64,000 bases of DNA from Amaranthus tricolor (GCF_026212465.1 NC_080049.1:36186885-36250884); one strand, 5' to 3'. Counted from the stretch's first letter, positions 23,224-36,395 are shown. Program-made: numbers and translations. The notes: generated from the sequence alone by a model not told the origin.

Positions 23224-24027
23224 ACTATGTTTCCATAAGAATATTATCAGAATACATCCAGCCAATTTGATGTTCCAACTTTGGTTCTTTGGGGTTGTTA
23301 GTTTAGTATATACGTACACAGTAGAAGTATATACCTTGTATTTTGTATCCCTGGAGGATGATTTTAGTTAATCAAATTTTATTTCGCCGTTCCTTTCTCA
23401 TCAAGCGTCAGGTGAAAACAATATATGATTTTCAAAAAAGTTAGCTTGCATTCAGACCCTTTTAAACCTCGTTTAGATGAGCGTCATTTTACGCATTGAA
23501 GAAATAGATCGTTATTCTTGCACTTGTACCCCTTAGGTCATAATTGTTGCAAATTACAACAATTGCTCATAAATTGTTTTCGGCTTTTTAATTAGATTAA
23601 AAGAAATAAGCAAACTATGGTTATGACTACTAAATCTTAATACTTGTAGATTATGTAACAAATTATATGGTTTATAATCAAAAAGCTTAATGTAGTGTTT
23701 AGGAACAAGTATGTCATTTCAAATTATGAAATCATAATGAAGAAATTTGAAAAGGACAAAGTTTGGGTAATCATTCTCAAACTTTTAACTTTAACTACTT
23801 TTTTGATTGCCAAACAATAAATTTGAGTCAATTTCAGCTTTCCAAATGAAATTATTGTTCCCAAACATGACATAAAGGTTGTATCGCCATTATGTATTAT
23901 ACACTCTATCATCCTCAACCTTTGATTTTGGTAATGATCCAATGTATAAGTTACGACTCATACTGCTGTCCAAAACCATTCTTGTCCACATATGAGTTGT
24001 TCCATATCGAAAAAAAAGAATAAAGTA
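23224..24027. other. Downstream flank of the bHLH gene
   Basis: No further exon could be joined. It holds an old inverted-repeat-like stretch (TGTTTAGGAAC near 23696; CCAAACATGACA near 23862) that may be a PIF/Tourist relic. Confidence 0.3.
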
Positions 24028-24261
24028 CTTCCTCCGTTTCTTTTTGTTCTTTCCATTTACTTTTTGCGCAGTTTTCAATGCAAATTTTAAACCTCAATAT
24101 CTCTAAATACACATAATAAAAAATATACATTAAGACGAATTAAAGGAGATCTCACATGAATATATTTTATCTTCTAAATATGTGTTAAAAACATTAATTA
24201 AATTTTTCTCTCCTTAAAGTGGAATATTCCAAATGGAAAGAACATTAAAGAACGAAGAGAG
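24028..24261. mobile_element. Stowaway-type MITE
   Basis: TA-flanked ends CTTCCTCCGTTTCTTTTTG and AAAGAACGAAGAGAG; one of the best-preserved family copies here. Confidence 0.72.
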
Positions 24262-26139
24262 TAGTGTAGTAGTTTATAAATTTAAGAAGTATTCCTAAGT
24301 TTTATTAGTAAACCTTCTTTAAGCTTATAAGTGAGAATCTTTTCTTCATCATGTTTGGATTACTCAAGCTCGGTAAAACCACCTTAAACGAGAATTTTTA
24401 AAATCTATTCACAAGCAAACCCTCCACAAGATCGAGTATAGCATTTCAGCTTGGTCACTAACTGTCCAATTTGATTTATGGCCCATAGGACCAATTTCTT
24501 CAATTTACTTTAATTATTATTACTTGTTAGTTGTTAACTTGTTATACTATACTCCATATACATTTATGTGAATGAAGCTAGCAACTAGCAAGATATAGAT
24601 TATCATTATAATTTTAATGGTTAAATGTAGCAATTTCAATGAAATAGATACTTTCTATCTCTATCTTCTCAACTCTCAGTATACTTATCATCTAATAAAG
24701 TTTGTAACAATATTGTTTTAATTTGCTCTATTAACTCCACAATCCCTCTTTATTTCTCATAATAGTATAAATTTATTTTTTTTGCAAACTCCATGGAACA
24801 AAAGTAGTGTGTATAATTTGACTATCGGAGGCTCACCCACCTCAAGCTTGGAGTCTACCTCATCGATGCAAAACCGCACCTAACAATCTTAGTAGTTATA
24901 TTAGTAATAAACGTAACCTTTTTATTAAGCGTTTAAACTTTTTAATCCTCTTAAATGTTTCTCACAAATTTTGCCCCAATTACTATGTTTGGATATAAAA
25001 GTTGGTAATTGAAATGAATGCATAAAAGGAGTACATAATAAATGTTGCACATGTTGGTGTTAGGAAGAATGTAGGAATGTGGGAAATGAATAGTGAACTT
25101 TAGAGCATTGCACCAAATAGCTGTTACTGGTCAATTGTTGCCGGCCCTTTGAACGGTCAACTTTTACGTCTTAGTCAATGTTGACTAATATTTTCTATGA
25201 CCGTCCTAACTCCTAACATAGTAAGGATGGTTCTAAAACTAATTCAAGACAATTGGGTTGTTGTTATTAAACGGTCATAAGAGCATTTTTTATGGGAAGA
25301 AAAATTTGTTCATTATAATTTAATATTTTTTTTAAAACTCTTAATACTGATATTTTTTTGTTTGGATGGTAAAATTTTCACCAAAATGTTGCTTACAATA
25401 ACATTTAATTAAACAAATAAGTTAGAAAAAGATCCACATGTCATATATTGATTTGACATTTTTTTCTTTTCATCATATATATTCTTTTAATTATTTTACA
25501 AAATTCACAAATTATTTTCAAAAAAAGAAGTTTACCAAAAATCTAGAAATATTTTTCTCTACAAATAGAGATCCATTTTATGTAATATTTATTATTTTAT
25601 TTAGACAAAAAAAATAGTTTTTTCAACTAGGGTAAGTGAGAAAAGATGGTGGGATTTAATTGTATTGTTTGCTATTATGAGAATGTTTTTCATTTGTTTA
25701 TTTAGTTGATGTGGAGGATAGAGAAATAAGAAAAGGGGATGACGAAATTTTTATTTATGTTCACGGATAATCATGTTTTAAATAATGATAATTCTTTTAT
25801 GGAATAGTATATTTTCATGAAATATAATACGTCATTTTTATGGTATTGAATTAATTATTATGAAGAAAATGAAATAATTATGTTGAACAAGTATGACCAT
25901 TAAACATGTCGAGATTAAAAAAAAATTTCATCTAAATTATGCTAAATTTTCATTACCTTTTTCATCATTTATAGTTCATATGGACAATCAAATGGGTTGT
26001 TGTTTAAGTATCCAATTGGCCATTTACAATTATGTTTAATTGATTTTAGTTGTTTTGTATTCTTGGTTGCATTTGATTAAAACAACTTTACAATTTTGAT
26101 TAAAATGTGACAGACAATAGGAACGTAGAAATATGATAA
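24262..26139. other. AT-rich intergenic DNA
   Basis: Read on both strands without finding a coding exon series or delimited repeat. Confidence 0.35.
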
Positions 26140-28173
26140 TGTAACGACTTAAAATTCTTAATCTTAATCTTTTGATTAATTATTTCGAATTTTCAATTTA
26201 AATTTTTAATCCTTTGATTATCTATTTTAAATCATCTTTAATTCCTAACCCTTTTCCAATTTTGTAATTTCTTTTAAATATTAAACTTCAAAATATTATT
26301 TTGTTTAAAATCTTTTTATAAGCACTAAAATATTATTTTATTATTTTATAGTACGAAAAGTATAATTTTATTATTATATTAACGGATTTGTAAAACGTTA
26401 CGTATTAACTTTCTTCCTTAAACTGACATTACTACTTATTATTTCAACCTTATAACTTTTATTTAATTATTTTATACATAAAAATGAGTCGTATTATTAT
26501 TATTGACATTAAGTATAGTTTAAGTAAATTTTCTAAGTAAACTACATATTTTAATGATCAAATTTATCTAATATTTTAATGTATAAGCACTTGTACATGC
26601 TAGAATAAAAATTTGATGAACCAAAATCCTTTCTATAGTAACTCATGATGTTCATCACATACACAAGCTAACATTCTTCTACACTCCAAACTCTTGCACA
26701 TTCACTTACACACTCCAACTCTTACACATGCACTTACACACTGTAAATCACTTACACAAGTTAACCTTCTTATATACTCCTAACACTCTTTTTCATACAA
26801 TTTAATGAACTACAAAGTTTCCCAAACCCATTATAAATATCTCTCTTAGCCATGAGATCACTTACACCACCATCATCAAATCTTTCTAACATTCTTTCTT
26901 ATATTTTCACTTCATTAAAATCTTATTACATTAATACCTTTATTAATAGTTGAACAAAATCAAGAACATGGAGCTTATTACACTCTTTATTGAGCTTAAA
27001 TCATCATCATTATGGAGCATTATTAGGTTGTTACTTTGGGTACTTAATGTATCATTATTTTTAGAGTTTAGATTTAATTATTTTGGGAGCTTAAAAGATC
27101 ATCATTATTTTGGGAGTTTGGATTAATTATCTTTAGAGCATTATTATCTATCTGGGAGGGTCTTATTTCTTATTATTTTTCTAATACTTAGTACTAATCC
27201 TTGGTATTAATTGGTATAACTTCTTACCCTACTCTTTTTGTGGAATTTTACATTATATTTACTTTATAATATGCAAAGTATGAAATATGCAAATATGTTT
27301 TATTAAGAAGTTAGTTTAATGAAAATATGATCAAGATTATATTAAGTATGTGTATGCTAAAAGTATTTTTTAGTATGTAAATTTAATAATCTTTGAACAA
27401 GTTAAGGAAATTGGGTGCAAAATTATATTCTAGTGATATTAAGTATGATTCATGTTATAAATTAGTGCTAGTATGTTTATGAGTTATGTGTTACATTAGG
27501 AATGTTATTATATTTAAGAACTTTCACGTTAGAACTTTATTAATATGTTTATGTTAGCCTTCAAATTAGTTTATAAGGTAGCAAGTTATATGAAGAATAT
27601 TGTTATTATACTTTATTTTGAGATTTAAGTTTATCCTTAAGGTTATAGTAAATTACTAAGTTATTGCGTAAAGTTTTTATTTTTATAAGTGGTTATGTTA
27701 ATTATTTAAATCTAGGATTTAGTATGATAAATTAAATTATGTCGTTTTTTTATGTGAAAAGGGCCAAAAACACTCATAGGTCATTCGACCAGTATCATAT
27801 AAATAAAAAAAAAGAGTTTGATTTACTATTTTAAATTATTACAACTATTTTAAATGAACTTACTTAAGTGTTAAGATTACCGAATTGTATAAGTGGCAGT
27901 AATGTACTTATGTCAGGATTGAGAATGATATCTTAATGACTTAAAAGTATAGAACAGAAAAAGAATATGTTAAAAGTATACGGTGGTGTTAATTAATTAT
28001 AAGTTCGTACTTTAATTCTTAGTTTGTAAATGTAGCGTATTATTTCTATATTTTGAGTTGGATAGGAAGTTATGCTCGGCATTAAGCGCTGACCGATTCA
28101 ATCGGCTGTCATCCGTATCATGGATGACAGCATCTTGCAGGATTTAGTTCAAGTTTCGATTCAGGCCGCAACA
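26140..28173 (+). mobile_element. Probable solo LTR (Ty3 type), about 2.0 kb
   Basis: It begins TGTAACGACTTAAAATTC and ends GATTCAGGCCGCAACA, forms typical of plant Ty3 LTR termini. A TATAAATAT core lies near 26832 followed by a leader-like region. A GC-richer GGCATTAAGCGCTGACCG / CATCCGTATCATGGATG block sits near the right end. No polyprotein is adjacent. The five bases before (GATAA) and after (ATTAC) do not match, so the insertion is old, rearranged, or one end is misplaced. Confidence 0.5.
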
Positions 28174-29390
28174 ATTACTATTTATCGAGAACTTAGCTGC
28201 TTTTTGTATCTTTATTGATGACTTGATGATGATGTATTTTTTCATTTTGAGCTATCAGATATAATATTTTACTTTTATTTTAAACAGTTTTATTTTTTAT
28301 GATTTAAAGTTTTTTAACGGTATTTTGAAACTTCCGCAAAATTTTTATATTAAACATTATTATTAAATATTAATTATATATCGATATTGTTATTCCTGTT
28401 ACAGATACACTCATGTCTTGATGATATAATTACAAATTGCTATAATGTGGGTCTGTGATAAAATTTAGTTTTTGGTTAATTATAAAGCAAGACAAATAAT
28501 ACATCCTATCACATCGTCCATAGATAATGCACATTTGAAATGACTCAGTGCTAACTAATGCAAATACTCATCAAATGAATTGATTAACCTATTTTTTATT
28601 TTATTGAATTAAGTACGCTATAGTGAATTTTATTATTTTAAAATAAAAATATTATATCTTAGAATACAAACAACTGTTTCGTAAGTTAGTTAAATGCATA
28701 TGATAAATAAGTGTAAATTTAAATATATGTGTGACAAAAAATTTTAGAGTTTTCATCACCATGAGAAAAAGATAAAAGATGATAATCGACAAGCTTGTCC
28801 ATTAAAGCTAATTTTTTTTGTCATGTTTTGTTTTTCCACTTTAAAATATAGTTTACTCTAAAATAGAGAAAAACTTAAATAAGAATTTTGAATAATGACA
28901 TATAAAGAATAAAATAAAAAATATGAAATATTATTAGATTTCATGTATATTTTTTTATCATTTACTCCTATATAAAATATTTATTACGTAATATTTAGAG
29001 ATATTTATTTAGAAACACTAAAAGTTAAAAGTTATTTTAAAAACTGTACATATAAAAAAGAGAGTATAGAAGAGTAATTAAACATGATACCATGCAATTA
29101 ATGAGTTTAATACTGGGTTGTAGTTGTTGTGTACTAAAATAAAGATAATTAACGTGTGAAATCAAATTAATCAAAGAATCATTGCACCATAATAAAATTC
29201 CAAAAAGTGGACATTCCAAAATCTTAATGCACCTTCCAAGAAAATTTGATTCTTACGAAAAAAGAATCAAACTTTTACCATAACCAAAAGCAAAGCCTGC
29301 AGTTGGGGACTACGGCTACATCTCACTAATAAAGCAAATTCAATGCCATTACTTATAATATTCAATTATTCATTATTCATTAATTATATA
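28174..29390. other. AT-rich intergenic DNA
   Basis: No gene or defined element seen. Confidence 0.35.
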
Positions 29391-29392
29391 TA

Positions 29393-29622
29393 CTCTCCTA
29401 TTTACTTTTTCATGGTTTCTCATGTAACTTTTGTGCTTCAATATCTCTGCATTATAAAAAATTATAAAATATATATGATAAAAAAGTATATATTAAAATG
29501 AATTTAACGAGATTTTATATGCATATATTTTATCATTTATGTATTTCTTAAATATCTTAATCAAAATTTTCTCTCTAAAATAAAATATTCTAAATGGGAA
29601 GAACATTAAGAAACGAATGGAG
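29393..29622. mobile_element. Stowaway-type MITE
   Basis: CTCTCCTATTTACTTTTTC and its family right end AAGAAACGAATGGAG, flanked by TA (29391-29392, 29623-29624). Confidence 0.65.
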
Positions 29623-29624
29623 TA

Positions 29625-30600
29625 TGTTGTACTATTAAATTTGAACTTTTATCCATTTTAAAAACTTATTTATGAAATGAAAAAATGAAACAAATATTAA
29701 GAAATTTGTAGGATATTCAAATTATAAGATCAAAATTTTAAAAGAAAAGTTAAAAATAATATCAATGTGTAGATAAAAATTAACAAAATTAGTGAAAACT
29801 TAATCCAAAATATTGCAAAATAAATGGGACAATTTAAAATAGAAATGTACACATATTACATATAGTGACATGGAGAGTAGTATTTAATCCAAGGCTAATA
29901 ATATTTATATTCCGTTTCAACTAAATAATAAACTAATTATTTAACATAAAAAAATTAAGTACATAAATCAACATGTAATTATCCTATTTCAAACTGAATA
30001 GTATTATTAGTAGTAAAATGTTTTACTCTTTAATTATTAGTTATTCCCTGTATCTTGTAATAATTATTACTCTTTTCGTTTTCACATTGAATCTTGATAA
30101 ATTCGTTTTAGTATTACTTTCTAATTATCAAAGTTTTAGAAAATTACAATTAAAATTATTTATATTTTAAGCTTACATTAAAATTAAAAAAAAGTGAATT
30201 AGAAACACAAATGAAAATAGAGGAACACAATTCATTGAAAAATCTTATACGACAGGTTAATTGTTTACAACAGCTAATAATTGACCATTAAATTCAAATG
30301 AAATTTCCATACAATTAACAAAAAGTAAAAATATGAGAATTCAATCCATCTAGATTATGAACCAACTTTTTACTTAGTAAATTATCTGCCTAAGGTATTA
30401 TTAAGTATTAAGGATATAAAGATTATATTTATTTATTATTTAGCTATTACTTATAGTTATAAAAAACATATTTAATTATTTAGTAATTAATTATTAAATG
30501 TTGTATTATTTAGATAAATTATCCGATAAGTAAATGTTAAAATGTAGCTAAGTGAATTTTTTAATTGAAATTTCTCATTTTCACACCCACTTGGGTCCAG
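29625..30600. other. AT-rich upstream flank of the DUF1645 gene
   Basis: It contains a diverged MITE half (CAAAATAAATGGGACAATTT near 29815) and otherwise nothing recognisable. Confidence 0.35.
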
Positions 30601-30610
30601 TTTCAGGATC

Positions 30611-30635
30611 CCACGTGTAGGCCCAACGACGTGGA
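30611..30635 (+). promoter_or_regulatory. G-box/ABRE-like cluster upstream of the DUF1645 gene
   Basis: CCACGTGT (perfect CACGTG core at 30612-30617), then AGGCCCAAC and a second ACGT core in ACGACGTGG, about 125-150 bp before the ATG. A TTTTTATATATTTT TATA-like stretch lies downstream near 30657-30670. bZIP or bHLH control, possibly ABA- or light-linked, is a motif-based inference. Confidence 0.5.
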
Positions 30636-30758
30636 CTGTTCTTATCCTTTTATTCTTTTTTTATATATTTTCCCACAATATGATTTTCGTCGTTAACTTA
30701 CCACCTCTTTATCTCTCTCTAAAATCCATTTTTTCTCAGTTTCTCTCTCTCTTAAATC

Positions 30759-31520
30759 ATGGAAGAAAATCAAAATCAAAATCACGATGAAAACGGTAAG
30801 TTATCAGAAATCGCTGATAAGTTGGATAAAACTCTAGATTTGACCGTAGAGTCATCCTCGTCCGAAGATGAAGATGAAGATGAAGAAAATGGAAACGAAG
30901 ATGAAGAAGAAGAAGATGATGAAAATGAAGAATTTGAGTTTTGTTTCGTAGGAGATTTAAGTTCTCCTGTATCAGCAGAAGAAGTGTTTAAAGACGGTCA
31001 GATCCGAGCTGTTGCACCGTATTCCGCTGAGAATGCCGAAGAAGGAGAATCATCTCGCGGACCTCCAGTGAAAAAGTTATTTGTGGTTTCATCGCCGGAA
31101 AACGATGACGTGGCAGAAGGACCGTACTGTACGTGGAAGTCACCTGTGCCTGAAATGAGTCGGAAAAGTAATTCTACGGGGTTTTCGAAGCTATGGAGGG
31201 TTAAAGAGTTGTTAGCGAGGAGTAATAGTGACGGAAAAGATTCCTTTGTGTTTTTGACGGGTAAAAACGACGAAACATCATCTACTAAGAAGAAGAAGAA
31301 GAAGAAAGAGGTGAAAATGGAGAAGAAGAGTGAAACGACGGCGTTTGGAGGAGAGAGTAAACAGAAGAAAAAGAAAAAATCAGCATATGAATTGTTGTAT
31401 GGAGGAAAGAAAGACAAAAAGAAAGTAGGTGGGAAATCATATTTGCCATATAGGCAAGATTTGGTGGGGTTTTTTACGAATGGTAGTAGTGGTTTGAGTA
31501 GGAATGTTCATCCCTATTAA
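30759..31520 (+). CDS. DUF1645 family protein
   Basis: Intronless, 253 residues, starting at the first ATG after a CT-rich leader. The family's conserved blocks appear in order: FEFCFVGD (about residue 58), VSAEEVFKDGQIR, PYCTWKSP (about 122), SNSTGFSKLWRVKELLARSN with SDGKDSFVFL (about 137-167), and the C-terminal KSYLPYRQDLVGFFTN ending GLSRNVHPY. A strongly acidic Glu/Asp run covers residues 33-58, and Lys runs (KKKKKKK near 176 and 201) look like nuclear localisation signals. DUF1645 proteins are plant-specific and their biochemical function is not established; some are stress-responsive. The G-box upstream fits that, but this is inference. Family call is secure. Confidence 0.92.
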   Translation: MEENQNQNHDENGKLSEIADKLDKTLDLTVESSSSEDEDEDEENGNEDEEEEDDENEEFEFCFVGDLSSPVSAEEVFKDGQIRAVAPYSAENAEEGESSRGPPVKKLFVVSSPENDDVAEGPYCTWKSPVPEMSRKSNSTGFSKLWRVKELLARSNSDGKDSFVFLTGKNDETSSTKKKKKKKEVKMEKKSETTAFGGESKQKKKKKSAYELLYGGKKDKKKVGGKSYLPYRQDLVGFFTNGSSGLSRNVHPY

Positions 31521-32086
31521 TTTTATTATTTTTTTCAATTCAAATTATGAATATTTTGTTGTGAAAGACGAAAAAAGAAAACAAAAATGTGAGTTGTATA
31601 ATTATGAATAATGAAATGACTTGCATTTTTGTAATTGTTGATATTAAATTAAATACTCTAGATAGTTTTCTAGATGGTGCGTCAAGGGAATAAGATTTGT
31701 CTGAATGCTGACAATTAATTTGATTTATTTCTAATTGTATTTTGGGGCGGCTGTATACGGATGAATAGGATGATGAATACGTTAATACTTAATTAATAAT
31801 ACTATAGTATTCGGTCCAAAAGTATTAAATAGTATGTTTAAATTATGTGAAAAGACTAGTAAAAATAAATAATTGAGAATATGAGCCAGAAAAAAACGTC
31901 AAATAATTGAACATAGCAAACTGAAATTAATATAACGGAGAATATTTTAGGAATATTCATGTGATTTTGGTGATGGTGGAGTACTAATTAAGGAGAAGAC
32001 TATCATGTAATTATCGTCTGTCTAGAAATTTTGATGAAATTTCTCCGTGAATTTGCTATGTTCATATCATGTTGTAGAAGAGTACT
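31521..32086. other. 3' flank of the DUF1645 gene
   Basis: AT-rich; no second gene seen. Confidence 0.4.
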
Positions 32087-32290
32087 TCCATTCTATTATA
32101 ATTGTTACATTTGATTTTTTATTTAGTCTAATGAGTTTTTATTATTTATATATCAATTATACAATTAGTCGATTTAAACAAAATCTTATTTGACTATATT
32201 TTTTTTACATAATAAGTGCAATATAGAAAATAAACTTAAATAATAAATAGTGTCAATAATTATAATGTAATAAGTATCTCAGTGTAAAAA
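32087..32290. mobile_element. MITE relic
   Basis: CTTCCATTCTATTATAATTG start, ATTTAAACAAAATCTTATTTG interior as in the 12322 element; right end diverged. Confidence 0.4.
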
Positions 32291-33067
32291 AAAATATATA
32301 AATAAAAATATACAGTAAATAGAAGTGCAGGTATATAAGAGAATTTTTTATTTTTAGTAGATAGTTAGAATCATAGATCAAAATAATTAAATTGCGTAAA
32401 ATAGATTAAAAAAATATAATAACTACTACAAAAAATATTGCAAGTTTATTGATAATAGAAACCCCTCGCCCCTGCCAAAGTCTATCCTTGCCTTTTGCTC
32501 CCTATATCCAATTATTGTTGCGATGCATCAATAACTTAACCAGAACTTATTAATGAATCATGGAAAAAAAATTATTTCAAATAAATTCTATTAGCTTTAC
32601 AATATTTTTTAATTTTAACGATGATCTCCTATTCTATAATCTCATTTAAAAAATCATATCCTCTTACAATCCAAGTCATTTTTTTTCAGATTTAGGGTTT
32701 TTATTATGCTGCTATATAAAAGTACTAATGTTATAACAACAATAAATTTCTACTTAATATTAAATTAAAAGAAATAAATATGAACGTTTGACAAATAATT
32801 AATAGCTAATTTTACTAAATGAGTTTATAAGCTGGTTTGATCGGTTGATTATCTGAACTAATTTGACCACTCGATTTCATGAGCTAATTTGACCAATTGA
32901 TATTGTATAAGTCATTAAAAACAACTTGTTTAAAATTAGGTTATTTAAATAATAAGCTATTTCAACCAACTAATATATCAAATATTAAAATTAAGTATTT
33001 AGACAACTCAACTATATAATACGTCAAAATAAGTTAAAATTGTCTAAATAATTATTTGCCAAACAAT

Positions 33068-33290
33068 GTCAATACTTCCTTCGTTTCATATTTGTTGCAA
33101 CATTTAAAAAAATGGCGCTATTTATTCATTATTTTTAATTTGTGATTAGTTTTTAATCTATAAGTTAAAATATAGTCAAGTGAGATTTTATTTTATTTAT
33201 CTTATTATAAAAATTATTAATATCAAATTTTTATAATTTTTTATTATACATAATTAGAGATACTTGCATTGAACTGGGTATATAAACAAG
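33068..33290. mobile_element. MITE relic, 8554 type
   Basis: CTTCCTTCGTTTCATATTTG start and AATCTATAAGTTAAAATATAG interior; no intact right end. Confidence 0.42.
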
Positions 33291-33547
33291 CTCAAAAAAT
33301 AAGTTGAAATTATATGGAGAGAGAAATCAAAAGTGAAGTAGTAGTACTACTATAGTCTATAGTGTGTACGCATACGCGTTTGTGCCTCTCGCATCTCCAT
33401 ACAAACCCAACTTCCCCACAATCATAGTCATAGGGATGAAGGCTGAGTACCAACTTTGAGTACATTTTTAAGCCATAAGTTATGGAAATGTTTGTTACAA
33501 AATACTCAAGCAAAAATATATTGACTAATATGTCATTTATTAAATAC

Positions 33548-33740
33548 TTCCTCCATTTTAAAATACTTATATTAAATATTTTTTTTGCGCAATTCAATGT
33601 GTTTGTTAGATTGTTTATATCTAAAGTTATACATAACTAAAAATTATAAAAATTTGATATAATGAAAATATGCGACGATACGAATAAAATAAGATTTCAC
33701 ATAACTATGTTTTTTCTCGTATAATAGTCAAAATATATAA
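33548..33740. mobile_element. MITE relic, 12322 type
   Basis: CTTCCTCCATTTTAAAATAC start, GCGCAATTCAATGTG and AATAAAATAAGATTTCAC blocks as in 12322; truncated. Confidence 0.45.
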
Positions 33741-34416
33741 ATTATAATAAAATAATAAATAATACAAAATTTAGTTTGGTACAAGTAATATTGAACAAGT
33801 ACATTTGTTGTTTGTTTAAACAATTAAAAAATTAAAAATTAATAGCCAAGGAAAAACCAAAAACCATTAAGCAACAAAAAGTCAGTATGGAGAACACATG
33901 CATTGTACTAAAGTGACACCTCTACATTAATTTTTTAAACTTGGTCTAAATAATACTCCTATATAACTAATAATGTGAAATAATAGAATGTTTTTATTCT
34001 ATATCTACTTCTCTAGTGGATAATCTAACCAAGGAGTAGGAGTAAATTAAATTTGTTTCAAATGATTCAAAGGTGAAAAAGCATACGAATATTTGATAAA
34101 CGACTGATAATAGTTGATTGAAATGGTTAATAATTTCAATCTTTAAATATCGCCATCCTTTTCATTTCATCGCTACCTTCTTATGAAATTACGATTTTGC
34201 CCCTGGATTTTCAAAAAATTACGATTTTACCACTAGACTTAAAATTTCCTATATATACCACAATCTCACTAAAAATTTTCTTATCACACTTAAAAAACAA
34301 ATTTACAAAAGCAAATTTTTGGAGCAAAAACTAAGAAATAAAACTCGCAAAATTTAATCGAGATAATTTTTTTTCGAATCTTATTATTTGAAAATTATTA
34401 AAAAATAAAACAAGTT

Positions 34417-34567
34417 GCACAGATCTGGGCGACTCAGCCCCGGTTCAGTCGCAGGAAAAATCGCGACTGGACCCCGGTTCAGTCGCACAAAATTGTGCGA
34501 CTGAACCGGTGTCCAATCGCGGTTTTTCCTGTGACTGAACCGGGGCTTGGGTCGCCCAGATCTGTGC
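34417..34567. repeat. Near-perfect 151-bp palindrome
   Basis: Arms of about 74 bp run from GCACAGATCTGGGCGAC inward through CGGTTCAGTCGCAGG to a centre near 34491 (GTCGCACAAAATTGTGCGAC). It is GC-rich against an AT-rich background and carries four copies of a CGGTTCAGTCGC-type motif. Confidence 0.85.
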
Positions 34568-34620
34568 GATTCAATTTTTTTTTTCCTTTTTTTTATGAAT
34601 AATTATTATTTTTTTAATTA

Positions 34621-34621
34621 A

Positions 34622-34677
<56 letters not shown>

Positions 34678-35020
34678 TATTATTTTTTTTTATTATTATT
34701 GTTATTAATGGTGCGATTGTTATTATTTTTATTATTAAATTTTTACTTTTGTTTTAATTATTAATTTATTATTTTAAATATATTTGTTATAATTATTATT
34801 ATTAACTTTTTTATGTTCTTTTGAATATTATTTTTATTATTATTATTGTTGGTGATCTTGTTGTTGTTGTTATTATTAATGTTATTAAATTTTCCTTTGA
34901 TTTTATTTTTAATTATTGTTTTTGTTATTAGTGTTATGATTATTGTTATTGTTTGTGTTATTATTGTTATGATTATTATTAATGTTATTTTTTTGTTAAT
35001 ATTGTTATTTTTATTATGAT
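34621..35020. repeat. (ATT)n microsatellite and derived ATT/GTT-rich tract
   Basis: A pure run of ATT units to about 34672 followed by imperfect ATT, GTT and TTTATT repeats. The matching AAT-rich tract on the right side is 36900-37050, so the two form an inverted pair inside the MULE. Confidence 0.8.
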
Positions 35021-35228
35021 TATTGTGAATTTAGAAAATTAATTACAATAATATTATTAATAATCCTAATAATAAATATGTTGTAACATTATATTTGTTG
35101 GTAATGATTAGGTAAATTTTGTTGTTGCTAATTAATTATTGTTTTTTTCCATGTTGTTAATTTAACGTAATGTTTGATTATGTTCATTTATTATTAATAT
35201 TTACTTAAATTATAAAAAATTGTAGTAA

Positions 35229-36395
35229 ATGGCTGGTAATCAAGGAAAAGGAAAAAGTTTTTTTAGACACTTGCTGAGAGGTAATAGTTCTAGGCCTACC
35301 TTATTCAGAGAGGACTCTCATGAGAGGGGGGTAACGGGTTCAGCTAGGAGGGCTAGGCAGGAAGAGGCTGCTAGCCACAGTATTGCCTAAAGGTCGATTG
35401 CGCTGGACCTAGTGCGAACCCCTGTTGAGGACCAGGCTAGTAGCATCCAGAGTAATTGGGGGGTTTCCAGTGATGATGATATTGATGCTGATGATGTTGA
35501 ATACGAAGCTCCTGAGTTTCGCCCAATGGACTGGACTATTGTCCGAGGGCGTGAGGGGAGATTCGCACGTGGCGGCCCTAGTTCTTCAGCCGCATCTGAG
35601 CGCGCAGGACGTAGTTTCGTCGATAATGAGCCGCCACGAGAGAGCAGACGTTCACAGTGCGCTGGCACGGACTGGTTAGTCACATCGCCCCAGCCCGGGG
35701 GGCCGACAGATACGCGACTGATCCCTAGCTATGGCGGGCACATAGCTAAACTTATTTTCGACGGCTCCGAGCGTACACCTCCGGTTCTTGAATGCCGTAG
35801 TAGGAAGAGGGCCATTGGAGGCCATCATCGGATTGAGGGATATAACCGATGAGCTGTACGATGTTCTACCTACTACTCCCCTCGGCCGACTACCGTACAT
35901 TATGCACCAGCACATCGACTGTGCTTTGATATCGGCGTTTGTGGAGAGGTGGCAGCCGGACACGAACACCTTCCAGATGCCATGGGGGGAAATGAATATT
36001 ATGTTGCACGACGTGCAACGCATACTGGGCATTGCTATTGAAGGCTCTCTGCCGGCTGAGCCTTCTGAGGCGGAGTGGCAGGTTGGTATCACCAATCTGT
36101 TCGGGGAGCCTATGTCTGAGCTACGGCGTAGAGGTGCATTCACTAGCAGCTGCGTGAACGTTGCTGAACTGATGCAACTATGTCATAGGTCCCAGGCCAT
36201 TGATACCCAGTCGACAGCCTACTACATGGTTATCGTCGGCTCTACCTTGCTGGCTGATAAGACCAGGACCGGCATGCGACCTCACGCGATATTTGCCGTG
36301 AACGTCGATCAGGATGAGATCGCCTGGGGTGCGGTGACCTTGGCCTACTTGTATCGGCAGCTTGGAATAGCATCTAGGGCTGGGTGCGGTGAACG
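35229..36395 (+). pseudogene. Plant mobile domain (PMD/MAIN-like) pseudogene
   Basis: A frame from ATG 35229 (MAGNQGKGKSFFRHLLRG) runs to an in-frame TAA near 35388, then continues in the same frame through an acidic and Arg-rich linker to about 35780. A frameshift follows, and the PMD proper appears in another frame from about 35788: PYIMHQHIDCALISAFVERW, PDTNTFQMPWGEMNIMLHDV, QRILGIAIEG, then AYLYRQLGIASRAGC. These are hallmark blocks of the aminotransferase-like plant mobile domain of MAIN-like and PP7-long-form-like proteins, often spread by transposons. Homology stops near 36390, where the transposase remnant begins on the other strand. The gene is therefore broken by a stop, a frameshift and 3' loss. 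GC content is much higher than in the surroundings. Confidence 0.82.

Noticed and set aside
26640..26770. Repeated CACTTACACA-type phrases as a regulatory array
   Set aside because: Short, irregular, and inside LTR-like sequence; more likely low-complexity leader DNA.
30998..31417. 139-codon minus-strand frame
   Set aside because: Antisense shadow of the DUF1645 gene; the Phe runs mirror the Lys runs.
35387..35683. Overlapping frames on both strands in the PMD region
   Set aside because: Shadows in GC-rich DNA; only the frame with PMD homology is retained.
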